DNA of 64,000 bases from Sedimenticola sp. (GTDB lineage Bacteria; Pseudomonadota; Gammaproteobacteria; Chromatiales; Chromatiaceae): NCBI GenBank assembly GCA_011051655.1, contig DRKS01000021.1:1-64000 (forward strand), in the 5' to 3' direction. Every line of letters begins with the position of its first letter. Within the stretch, counting starts at the first letter, position 1. Made by a program: the position numbers and the translations under genes. Shown here piece after piece: positions 25,098 to 32,916 of the stretch. The notes under the pieces are model-generated. The model did no database searches. It was given only the letters and a program-made list of their open reading frames with translations, and was not told the origin of the DNA.

Positions 25098-26332
25098 AAG
25101 CGATTAGTGGATTGCTGCAAAAAGCAACTGGGCTTGACGTTGATACGGTTGGGCTTCCTGTGATAAGGCAGGCAATTGATGATCGTATGGCAGAGTGTAA
25201 TATAAATAATTATTCAACTTATTATACGATACTAAATAAAACGCCTGGGGAGCTACAAGCTCTCATAAATGAGACAATGGTGCCGGAAACCTGGTTTTTT
25301 CGTGGGCAGGAACCATTTGTCTGCTTAAGATCTTATGTTATGCGGGAATGGATGCTGAAACCAGATAAGGATGTTTTACGCATATTAACCATACCTTGCT
25401 CAACAGGAGAGGAGCCTTATTCGGTTGCCATTACCTTGATCGAATGTGGTCTTAAACCAAGTGACTTTGCCATTGATGCTATTGATGTGTCAACGCAGTC
25501 GCTGGATATGGCAAAAGAAGCCGTTTATACGGACCATTCCTTCCGTGGTGTAGATCCTATATTACGCAAAAATTATTTTTCGAAAATAGAAAATGGGTAT
25601 CGTTTGAACAGAAACATTAGAGATTTGGTTAAATTTGAACATGGAAACATACTTAGTCTAGATTGCCCAGGCAATATGGCCCTATACGACATCATATTCT
25701 GCCGAAATCTCCTTATATATTTCAATAAAGAGACACAAGATAATGTGTTAGGCAAACTTCACTTTCTCCTCAAAAACAATGGCATTTTATTCATCGGGCA
25801 TGGAGAAGCCGGGTGTATGGTTGGGCATGACTATAAAAGTATCGGTAAGCCAAGTGCCTTTGCATATTCAAAATCAGACAAAGAAATCTTTGTGCCACCA
25901 CAAAGGAAGCTTAAAACACCATTAAAGCGACGGACAAACCAGCATAATAATATCAAGACAAATAATAATGCAGGTATTATTGAAGAATGTTCAAAGAAGA
26001 AAGAAAGAGACCCAACTAAAATCCTGGAGGATGCCAGGCAACTTGCAAATATAGGGCGCTTGGCAGAAGCAGAACAAAAATGCAGGGAAAACCTGGAAAC
26101 CGATGGGCCATCTGCGGAAGCATTTTATCTGCTGGGCGTAATCCTTGATGCACAAGGCAATAAGAGTGGAGCCGAATACCTATATAAACGAGCAATTTAT
26201 TTGTGCCCTGATCATTACCAATCACTCATACATTTGGCATCACATGCTGAACGGCAGGGAGATATGCAAAAGGCGGAGATTTACCGCAGCAGATCGGAGA
26301 AACATGCTGTTGGAAAGGTGGGAAAACAATAG
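25088..26332 (+). CDS. wspC: CheR methyltransferase with C-terminal TPR region, WspC
   Basis: The 414-residue protein has an N-terminal CheR domain (INETMVPETWFFRGQEPF, IPCSTGEEPYS as the SAM-binding motif, DIIFCRNLLIYF) and a C-terminal TPR segment from about residue 315 (ANIGRLAEAEQKC, AFYLLGVILDAQGN). It would methylate glutamates of WspA. The TPR extension is also present in Pseudomonas WspC. A low-complexity basic linker rich in Lys and Asn joins the two parts. The start has AGGAA upstream and overlaps wspB by 10 bp. Confidence 0.92.
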   Translation: MSLEAISGLLQKATGLDVDTVGLPVIRQAIDDRMAECNINNYSTYYTILNKTPGELQALINETMVPETWFFRGQEPFVCLRSYVMREWMLKPDKDVLRILTIPCSTGEEPYSVAITLIECGLKPSDFAIDAIDVSTQSLDMAKEAVYTDHSFRGVDPILRKNYFSKIENGYRLNRNIRDLVKFEHGNILSLDCPGNMALYDIIFCRNLLIYFNKETQDNVLGKLHFLLKNNGILFIGHGEAGCMVGHDYKSIGKPSAFAYSKSDKEIFVPPQRKLKTPLKRRTNQHNNIKTNNNAGIIEECSKKKERDPTKILEDARQLANIGRLAEAEQKCRENLETDGPSAEAFYLLGVILDAQGNKSGAEYLYKRAIYLCPDHYQSLIHLASHAERQGDMQKAEIYRSRSEKHAVGKVGKQ

Positions 26333-26355
26333 CGCGGTATGATTGAGATATTGCA

Positions 26356-27045
26356 ATGCCTGGAACTAAACAAGCTGCAAACCAAGAAATAATTGCTGAT
26401 TGTTGGAATCATATTGGTGTTTGGGGCAAACAAGGGCAGGTTTGTGAAAAATTAGCTAATGTCATCCATTGCCGCAATTGTGAGGCATTTATCACTGCAG
26501 GCAGGTTGCTTCTGGATCGTAAGATATCTCCGGAATACCAAGAGGAGTGGTGTAATCTTTTAATAAAAGAAAAAAATGACGAAAAGAAGAGTAATGCGGT
26601 TGTGATTTTTCGATTGGGAGGGGAGTGGTTTGGGCTTCCTGCAAGTATATTTCATGAGATACTGAAATCACGTCCTGTACATAGTATTCCACATAACAGG
26701 GATCCTGCTTTAGTTGGAATTGTATCTATTCACGGCGAACTACAACTTTGCATTTCTTTGGAGCATATTTTAAGAATAGGAGAGGAAAATGTAATAGAAA
26801 GAGCCACACAAGAAATCTACGAACGTATGGCTATTATTGAGGTAGAGGGCTTCAAGTTTGTGTTTCCAGTGTCTGAGATACGTGATATCCATTACTATGC
26901 GGATAATGATTTGGAGAATGCACCCATAACTGCAAATGCCGGTGCCAATAGGTGTTTGAGAGGAATTTTGACTTGGCGAGGACAACATGTTAGTTGCCTG
27001 GATGACATTGCTTTAATTTCATTGGTTAGTGGCCTGTTTAGATGA
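26356..27045 (+). CDS. wspD: CheW-domain adaptor WspD
   Basis: This 229-residue protein has about 75 N-terminal residues with a cysteine-rich patch (VCEKLANVIHCRNCEAF) followed by a CheW domain (VVIFRLGGEWFGLPASIFHEIL, LVGIVSIHGELQLCISLEHIL). The N-terminal extension with CxxC-like cysteines is found in WspD proteins. It would serve as the second adaptor for the WspA-WspE array. Its stop overlaps the wspE start as ATGA. Confidence 0.9.
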   Translation: MPGTKQAANQEIIADCWNHIGVWGKQGQVCEKLANVIHCRNCEAFITAGRLLLDRKISPEYQEEWCNLLIKEKNDEKKSNAVVIFRLGGEWFGLPASIFHEILKSRPVHSIPHNRDPALVGIVSIHGELQLCISLEHILRIGEENVIERATQEIYERMAIIEVEGFKFVFPVSEIRDIHYYADNDLENAPITANAGANRCLRGILTWRGQHVSCLDDIALISLVSGLFR

Positions 27046-29351
27046 CTGGTACTGGTGATAATGGATTAGGTGATCTTTCTATGCTTGAGCTCTTTCGTAT
27101 GGAAGAGCAACAGCAATCAGGAGTGCTGACAGAGAGTTTGCTGGCCTTGGAACAAGAGCCAACATCTCCGAAGCACCTTGAATCGTTAATGCGCGCCGCA
27201 CATTCGTTGAAAGGCGCTGCCCGTATGGTTGGGCTGGATACCGTGGTGGAACTGGCTCATATTATGGAAGACTGTTTTGTCGCTGCTCAAAAGGGAGAGT
27301 TGGTATTCAAAGCTGATCATATTGACATGTTGTTCAGCAGCATCGATATGATTTCGAAGATTGCAGCATCAGAAAGTATTGAACTATGGCTTGAGGAGAA
27401 TCAAGCAAAGTATGGTGCCCAACTTGAGCAACTTCGTGCAATTCAGAGTGGTTTGCCAAATGATGTCGCTGATGTTGAGAATGATCGGACGGATGATATG
27501 CAAGCCAGCCTGCTGGATGAAGGCGGGTATGTTGGAGAAGAAGAGCAAACAAGTGCTGATAATGGTAGTGGTGAACAGGCGGTTCAACAGAAGGCGGCGA
27601 CCTTAAAAAGTGATTTGCGTATTAGCTCGGAACAGATTAATCGATTAATGGGGTTGGCTGGAGAGGCGGCTGAGGGCTCTCGTTGGGTTCGGCAGTTTTC
27701 GGAATCGCTATTACAACTTAAACGTAGCCAGGTAGAGTTGATTGGCATGCTGGATGATGCGGTGGAAAGAGCCCGCGAGTATGAGGGTAATGTGCAACTC
27801 CAAGAAATATTGCATATGGCCAAAGCCAAAGCATCTGATTGTCGAAAGATCATGGGCGATCGTCTTTTGGAGTTGGATGGCTTTGAGCGCCGTGGAACCA
27901 GCATATCAACGCGGCTTTCTCAAGCCGTTATAAAAAGCCGTATGCAGCCATTTGGAGATGGTACTGGCGGTTTTCCAAGGCTGGTTAGAGATGTGGCAAG
28001 AAAGCTCGGAAAAGAAGTAAAGCTGCAAATAGAGGGGCAAGGTACTCTGGTTGATAGAGAGATTCTTGCAAAAATTGAGGCCCCCCTCAATCACCTTTTA
28101 CGGAACGCCGTAGATCATGGAATTGAAACACCAGATATGCGTGAGGCGTTAGGAAAGCCACGGCAAGGCACTATTTGCCTTTCCGCCTATCATATGTCCG
28201 GTATGCTGTTTATTGTTATTGTGGATGATGGGCAAGGTATAGATCTTGATAGCCTGCGTCAGAAGATTATCAAAAAAGGCCTCCTTAATAAAGGCATACC
28301 CGAGAAGCTGACTGAAGAAGAGCTTTTGGAGTTTCTTTTTTTGCCGAGTTTTTCCACCAGGGAAGAGGTTACTGAAATATCTGGCCGTGGTGTTGGACTG
28401 GATGTAGTCCAAGATGCAGTGCGGGAAATGGGCGGAATCATCAGAACCTACAGCAAATGGGGGGAAGGAACAACATTTCAGCTTAATTTGCCATTGACAC
28501 TATCGGTTGTACCCAGTCTGCTTGTTGAGATTAGTGGAGAGCCTTATGCCTTTCCGTTAGCCAGGGTACACAGTATTCTGAAAGCTGAACGAGGGGAAAT
28601 CAAAGTGGCAGAAGGTCACCAATTTATCGATATCGGGGGCCAACATATCGGGCTTGTAAGTGCAGCACAAATCCTTGGATTACATGAGGGGCAATCTGAT
28701 GACGGAGCTATAGTGGCGGTACTGCTTGGTGATTATAAAAATCCTTACGGCTTGGTTGTGGACAAGTTGCTTGGAGAGCAGGATTTAGTTGTCCATGTTC
28801 TTCCTGGCGAACTTGGGAAAGTAAAGGATATAAGTGCTGCCGCTATTCTTGAAGATGGATCAACTTTGTTGATTATTAATGTAGACGATATATTGAGGTC
28901 TATCGAAAAAGCGGTTGTTGCCGGCAAAGTAGGCAAGGTTGGAAAGGGAGAAACAGGTGTTGAGTCGAGTGGACGTAAGCGCATCCTTGTAGTAGATGAT
29001 TCTATAACTGTACGTGAAGTTGAGCGTAATCTTTTAGAGGCAGCAGGATATGAAGTAGAGGTTGCCGTTGATGGCATGGATGGTTGGCATGTGATAAACC
29101 AGATTGCATTTGATCTGATCATAACAGATATCGATATGCCGCGCATGGATGGTATTGAATTGGTTCGGCAAATTAAATCAAAACAATACTTGCGCAATAT
29201 TCCGGTAATTATCGTCTCATATAAAGATCGGGATGAAGACCGTCGACGCGGCTTGGAGGCCGGGGCGGACTATTATCTGACAAAGGGTAGTTTTCAGGAT
29301 GACAGCTTGCGCGAAGCCGTAGTTGATTTGATTGGAGAGGCTGCGGCATGA
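27042..29351 (+). CDS. wspE: Hybrid CheA kinase with receiver domain, WspE
   Basis: The 769-residue protein has an N-terminal Hpt domain with the phosphorylated histidine in AAHSLKGAARMVGL (about residue 48), a linker, a dimerisation region, an HATPase domain (LNHLLRNAVDHGIE as the N-box), a CheW-like domain and a C-terminal receiver (LVVDDSITVREV, phosphoacceptor Asp in IITDIDMPRMDG). This is the WspE layout. It should phosphorylate WspF and WspR. The start overlaps wspD (ATGA) and the stop overlaps wspF (ATGA), indicating coupled translation. Confidence 0.95.
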   Translation: MTGTGDNGLGDLSMLELFRMEEQQQSGVLTESLLALEQEPTSPKHLESLMRAAHSLKGAARMVGLDTVVELAHIMEDCFVAAQKGELVFKADHIDMLFSSIDMISKIAASESIELWLEENQAKYGAQLEQLRAIQSGLPNDVADVENDRTDDMQASLLDEGGYVGEEEQTSADNGSGEQAVQQKAATLKSDLRISSEQINRLMGLAGEAAEGSRWVRQFSESLLQLKRSQVELIGMLDDAVERAREYEGNVQLQEILHMAKAKASDCRKIMGDRLLELDGFERRGTSISTRLSQAVIKSRMQPFGDGTGGFPRLVRDVARKLGKEVKLQIEGQGTLVDREILAKIEAPLNHLLRNAVDHGIETPDMREALGKPRQGTICLSAYHMSGMLFIVIVDDGQGIDLDSLRQKIIKKGLLNKGIPEKLTEEELLEFLFLPSFSTREEVTEISGRGVGLDVVQDAVREMGGIIRTYSKWGEGTTFQLNLPLTLSVVPSLLVEISGEPYAFPLARVHSILKAERGEIKVAEGHQFIDIGGQHIGLVSAAQILGLHEGQSDDGAIVAVLLGDYKNPYGLVVDKLLGEQDLVVHVLPGELGKVKDISAAAILEDGSTLLIINVDDILRSIEKAVVAGKVGKVGKGETGVESSGRKRILVVDDSITVREVERNLLEAAGYEVEVAVDGMDGWHVINQIAFDLIITDIDMPRMDGIELVRQIKSKQYLRNIPVIIVSYKDRDEDRRRGLEAGADYYLTKGSFQDDSLREAVVDLIGEAAA

Positions 29352-30379
29352 GAGTTGCAATTGTTGATGATACGCTTATGGCGGTAGAAAGCTTACGCCG
29401 GGTGCTCATAGAATCTGGCGATTACCAGGTAGCATGGATTGCGCATAATGGCCAAGAAGCGGTGGAGCAGTGTAATAAAGATACGCCAGATTTGATTTTG
29501 ATGGATCTGGTTATGCCTGTAATGGAAGGGGTGGAAGCTACACGTTTGATCATGGCAAATACGCCTTGTCCAATTTTAATTGTGACAAGCTCGGTTAGCA
29601 AATATGCACAACAGGTTTTTGCAGCAATGGGTTATGGTGCATTGGACGCAGTTAATACGCCCATCCTGAGCGGGGATGGTTCCGCGCGTGGTAAAAGTGA
29701 CTTTTTATCTAAAATAGCAACGATTAAACAGCTCAGTTCTACAAGAGATTCCATCAAATCCATAAATATAAAAAATAAATCACCAACATATCTGCAAACC
29801 AGTCATAAATCTGATAAGCATCTGATTGTTATCGGTTCATCAGCGGGCGGTCCACAGGCTTTGCATTGTATATTAAGTGCGCTGCCAGCAGCTTTTCCAC
29901 TTCCAATAGTGATCGTTCAGCATATTGATGCTTTATTTTCTGATGATTTGAGCAAGTGGTTGGATAAATGCTGTAATCTTACAGTTAAAATTGCAGAAAA
30001 TGGCGATCATCCACGGCCGGGCATGGTATTGCTTGGAGGAACAAACGATCACTTGGTCTTAAATAAAGCTGGATGCATGGAATATACGGCAGATCCAATA
30101 GAAGAGGCATACCGTCCATCAGTTAACATTTTTTTTAAAAGTGTTCTTGAGCATTGGCAGGGAAATATAACAGCATTGCTGTTGACAGGGATGGGGCGTG
30201 ATGGAGCGCAGGGTTTATTGCATTTTAAGGAAAGGGGGTTCTATACCATTGCTCAGGATGAAAAATCATGTGCGGTATATGGTATGCCAAGAGCGGCAGC
30301 GGAATTGAATGCGGCTGTTGATATTCTGCCCCTTGATAAGATTGCCACCAGATTGATTGCTTTGGGCAGCCAGGTTTAG
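29348..30379 (+). CDS. wspF: CheB methylesterase WspF
   Basis: The 343-residue protein has a receiver domain (VAIVDDTLMAVESL, phosphoacceptor in LILMDLVMPVMEG) and a methylesterase domain with the catalytic triad regions GSSAGG (Ser), IVQHID (His) and TGMGRDGAQG (Asp). It would demethylate WspA and so lower c-di-GMP output; loss of WspF in Pseudomonas gives constitutive Wsp signalling. The interdomain linker here is Lys/Ser-rich. Its ATG overlaps the wspE stop. Confidence 0.94.
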   Translation: MRVAIVDDTLMAVESLRRVLIESGDYQVAWIAHNGQEAVEQCNKDTPDLILMDLVMPVMEGVEATRLIMANTPCPILIVTSSVSKYAQQVFAAMGYGALDAVNTPILSGDGSARGKSDFLSKIATIKQLSSTRDSIKSINIKNKSPTYLQTSHKSDKHLIVIGSSAGGPQALHCILSALPAAFPLPIVIVQHIDALFSDDLSKWLDKCCNLTVKIAENGDHPRPGMVLLGGTNDHLVLNKAGCMEYTADPIEEAYRPSVNIFFKSVLEHWQGNITALLLTGMGRDGAQGLLHFKERGFYTIAQDEKSCAVYGMPRAAAELNAAVDILPLDKIATRLIALGSQV

Positions 30380-30380
30380 G

Positions 30381-31409
30381 ATGGGCGATGCTATGACAGA
30401 TATGGATTATGAGAATAAAGTAAAAATATCTACTGAAATATCTAGAAGCAGCCGTGTCCTGCTGGTGGATGATCAGCCGATTGTTGCAGAGGCGATACGA
30501 CGTATGCTTGCCGACCAGGAAGATATTGAATTTCATTATTGCCGCGACCCGGAACAGGCTGTGCAAACTGCCGTGACGTATAAGCCAACTGTGATATTGC
30601 AGGACCTTGTAATGCCGGATGTTGACGGAATGACCCTGCTTGGAAAATACAAAGGTACTGCTGAAATTCAAGCCGTCCCTGTAATCGTGCTTTCAACCAA
30701 GGAAGATCCGATTATTAAAAAGGATGCTTTTGAGCGGAATGCAAGTGATTATCTCATTAAGATCCCGGACAAGATTGAGTTGATTGCCAGAATCCACGCA
30801 CATTCACGCAGCTACCTGGCCCAGAAACAAAGAGATGAAGCGTTTGCTGCATTGCGTGAATTGCAGGTGGAACTTGAGAAGAAAAATGCAGAATTGGCGC
30901 GTCTATCGGCACGTGATGGGTTAACCGGCATCCTTAATCGGCGCAGCTTTGATGAACTGCTGCCAAAAGAATTCAATCGAGCAGTTCGTGATAACAAGCC
31001 ACTTGCCTTGATTTTGATAGATATCGATCACTTCAAGCTGTTTAATGATAACTATGGCCATCAGGGAGGGGATGACTGCCTCAGAAAAGTTGCACAGGAA
31101 TTGGACAGGGTTGTTCAGCGATCTTCAGATTTTGTTGCACGCTATGGTGGTGAGGAGTTTGCCGTAGTATTGCCGGGAACAGATTGCCAGGGTGCGGAGG
31201 TTGTAGCTGAAAGCCTGTGCTTGGCGGTAGAGCGGCTTGGTATTGTGCATGAATATTCGAGTGCGGCAGATCATGTTACTATCAGCGCTGGTATCTCTGT
31301 GATTATGCCCGACAAACGGAAGTCCGCTGCTGAGCTTGTCGCCGTGGCAGACAAGGCGCTATATAAGGCCAAAGAGGAAGGGCGGAATCGTTATTATATC
31401 TGCACTTAG
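30381..31409 (+). CDS. wspR: Response-regulator diguanylate cyclase WspR
   Basis: The 342-residue protein has a receiver (VLLVDDQPIVAEAIRRML, phosphoacceptor Asp in TVILQDLVMPDVDG), a helical stalk, and a GGDEF domain with ARYGGEEF and an RSSD inhibitory site upstream. The match to WspR is close through IIVLSTKE-like and HSRSYxAxQQRDEA-like segments. It is the output of the Wsp pathway, making c-di-GMP when phosphorylated by WspE. The start at 30381 lies one base after the wspF stop, with AGG six bases upstream; ATG 30393 is also possible. It ends the operon. Confidence 0.94.
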   Translation: MGDAMTDMDYENKVKISTEISRSSRVLLVDDQPIVAEAIRRMLADQEDIEFHYCRDPEQAVQTAVTYKPTVILQDLVMPDVDGMTLLGKYKGTAEIQAVPVIVLSTKEDPIIKKDAFERNASDYLIKIPDKIELIARIHAHSRSYLAQKQRDEAFAALRELQVELEKKNAELARLSARDGLTGILNRRSFDELLPKEFNRAVRDNKPLALILIDIDHFKLFNDNYGHQGGDDCLRKVAQELDRVVQRSSDFVARYGGEEFAVVLPGTDCQGAEVVAESLCLAVERLGIVHEYSSAADHVTISAGISVIMPDKRKSAAELVAVADKALYKAKEEGRNRYYICT

Positions 31410-31605
31410 ATATAATCTCTGTGCCGACATTTTATCCGTAATTCACAATGTTATTCCGCCTGGCCGGATCTATGGCTGTGACGGGTTGACATGTTCCAAT
31501 AGCATTTTGGCACTATCAATGGGCTGATCCAGCAATCGTATAAGGCCTGCCTTGTTCTTGAAATTTATCCTTATTTGTTGGCTGTCTAAAGGATTAACAG
31601 AACCT

Positions 31606-31630
31606 ACCGCTATCTCTTAAGAGATGCGGT
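31606..31630. promoter_or_regulatory. Palindrome upstream of small exported-protein gene
   Basis: ATCTCTTAAGAGAT (31612-31625) is a perfect 14-bp palindrome flanked by ACCGC (31606-31610) and GCGGT (31626-31630) with one unpaired T. It lies about 55 bp before the small exported-protein gene in the gap 31410-31684. It could be an operator or a hairpin terminator without a T-run. Nothing else was seen in this gap. Confidence 0.4.
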
Positions 31631-31684
31631 AAATGCTGTGTGTGAACCCATGCAGCTCTAAATCTGTACGGGAAGGAGAGTAAT

Positions 31685-32089
31685 ATGACCCAACGCACAC
31701 AGCTGTATGCAATGTTATTCATATCGGTGATTTTACTGCTGGCGCAGCCTGCAATAGCTGCTGACCCAATCCTTGTTGTTGGAAAAATTTCGCCGATTCC
31801 ATATGACATCTATCTATGCCGGGAAAAAATTTCGGTAGACAATATAATAGAGATGCAGCAAGAAGTTGGGTTGGATGTTGCTCAGGACAGGGTCAACCAG
31901 TATGCAATAGCAGGTATATGCAATACGCATAGAGCGGTATATATTCAGGTGGACAGTGTCTACTATACAGCCATGCTGGACATTGATGGAGAAAGCCACT
32001 CTGTTGTTGTCGTAGGTGTGACAACTGGTGACGGCGAAATGCTATACGGCGCCATACCTGCAGAAGATCTTGGCTTAACGTCAACCTGA
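31685..32089 (+). CDS. Small exported protein of unknown function
   Basis: The 134-residue protein has a clear signal peptide (LYAMLFISVILLLAQPAIAA). The mature part has two cysteines, CREK and ICNTH, likely forming a disulfide in the periplasm, and a beta-rich C-terminal half (HSVVVVGVTTGDGEMLYG). The start has AAGGAGAG at proper spacing. It is single, between the wsp operon and a convergent gspB gene, and I do not recognise its family. Confidence 0.8.
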   Translation: MTQRTQLYAMLFISVILLLAQPAIAADPILVVGKISPIPYDIYLCREKISVDNIIEMQQEVGLDVAQDRVNQYAIAGICNTHRAVYIQVDSVYYTAMLDIDGESHSVVVVGVTTGDGEMLYGAIPAEDLGLTST

Positions 32090-32110
32090 CATCGTAAACT
32101 ACCAACCCTA

Positions 32111-32147
32111 ACCCTGACAAAGCCTCTGAATGTGGCTTTGTCATGGT
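32111..32147. terminator. Hairpin between convergent genes, probable bidirectional terminator
   Basis: TGACAAAGCC (32115-32124) pairs perfectly with GGCTTTGTCA (32134-32143) around a 9-nt loop. The stem extends by ACC/GGT across a C/T mismatch. It lies between the stop of the small exported protein and the end of gspB, with a modest T-rich tail on the plus strand. Confidence 0.65.
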
Positions 32148-32151
32148 TAGT

Positions 32152-32901
32152 CTATGTTTTGATAACAAGAAGAAAGAACGTTCCACGATAACTTAGTATT
32201 ACACCGTTACTTATTATTTCCTCCAATATGATGCCATCGCCAATCCGCGCACCTTCGCTATAGCGTATGGAATTGATATAGACGAAGCGCTTGGATGGAT
32301 TGTCTGAAAATACATGGACATTCAGCTCGAGTGCGGGCAACTGTGTCCGGATGGATTCAGGCAGGTTATGAATAAGCGGAATGTCATTATGCCCATTAGA
32401 CAGGGCTGATTCTTTGGTTTCAGGCTGGTAGGCCACTTTGTCTTCGGTCAATTTGGCAGCGGCGGTTGTATCTTTCTTTTCAGTTGTCGTAAGTTTGTCA
32501 GCCGTATGTATTGCAGCAGCTTGGGTTGGCTCGCCGACCATGTTGTGCAGCCGTGAGGCTTCGGTGTTTGCGTTGTTGACCGGGGCCGTTGGTCTGACTT
32601 CAAGAGTTTTCTTGTCAATAGCCGCTGTCATTTCCGCCCCGGCTTTTGTCGGTTTTTGGGGGAGAATGGCTGCTGGGGCGGCAGTGATGGCGTCTTTTTG
32701 TTCCTGTGAAAAAAACCCACTGTTTTGCAGCGCCAGATAGAGGCCAAACACAAGGGCGCTGCCTGCGATGGAGATCAGAAAAACCAGCAGCCACTGGCGC
32801 CTGGGGTTGTTTTCAATGGGATGGGGTGCTGTTATGGCATGCCCGGTTTGGCTGCCGCGATCCCTCTCCGCCTTATTTAGAGCCTCAAGAATAAACGACA
32901 T
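32152..32901 (-). CDS. gspB: GspB-type type II secretion assembly protein
   Basis: The 249-residue protein starts MSFILEALNKAERDRGSQ, the typical N-terminus of GspB/ExeB. One transmembrane helix follows at about residues 37-58, then an Ala/Thr/Lys-rich periplasmic linker and a C-terminal domain (LELNVHVFSDNPSKRFVYIN, YSEGARIGDGIILEEI) that binds secretin or peptidoglycan partners in characterised systems. It lies 15 bp after the exeA gene. No other type II secretion genes are in the window, so the partner secretin may be elsewhere or the pair may serve the pilus secretin. Confidence 0.88.
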   Translation of the reverse strand: MSFILEALNKAERDRGSQTGHAITAPHPIENNPRRQWLLVFLISIAGSALVFGLYLALQNSGFFSQEQKDAITAAPAAILPQKPTKAGAEMTAAIDKKTLEVRPTAPVNNANTEASRLHNMVGEPTQAAAIHTADKLTTTEKKDTTAAAKLTEDKVAYQPETKESALSNGHNDIPLIHNLPESIRTQLPALELNVHVFSDNPSKRFVYINSIRYSEGARIGDGIILEEIISNGVILSYRGTFFLLVIKT

Positions 32902-32916
32902 GTTTGGTGATTCTGG

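Noticed and set aside
31487-31526. TTGACA-based promoter after wspR
   Set aside because: No -10 element lies at a normal distance; the nearest TATCAA is 22 bp away.
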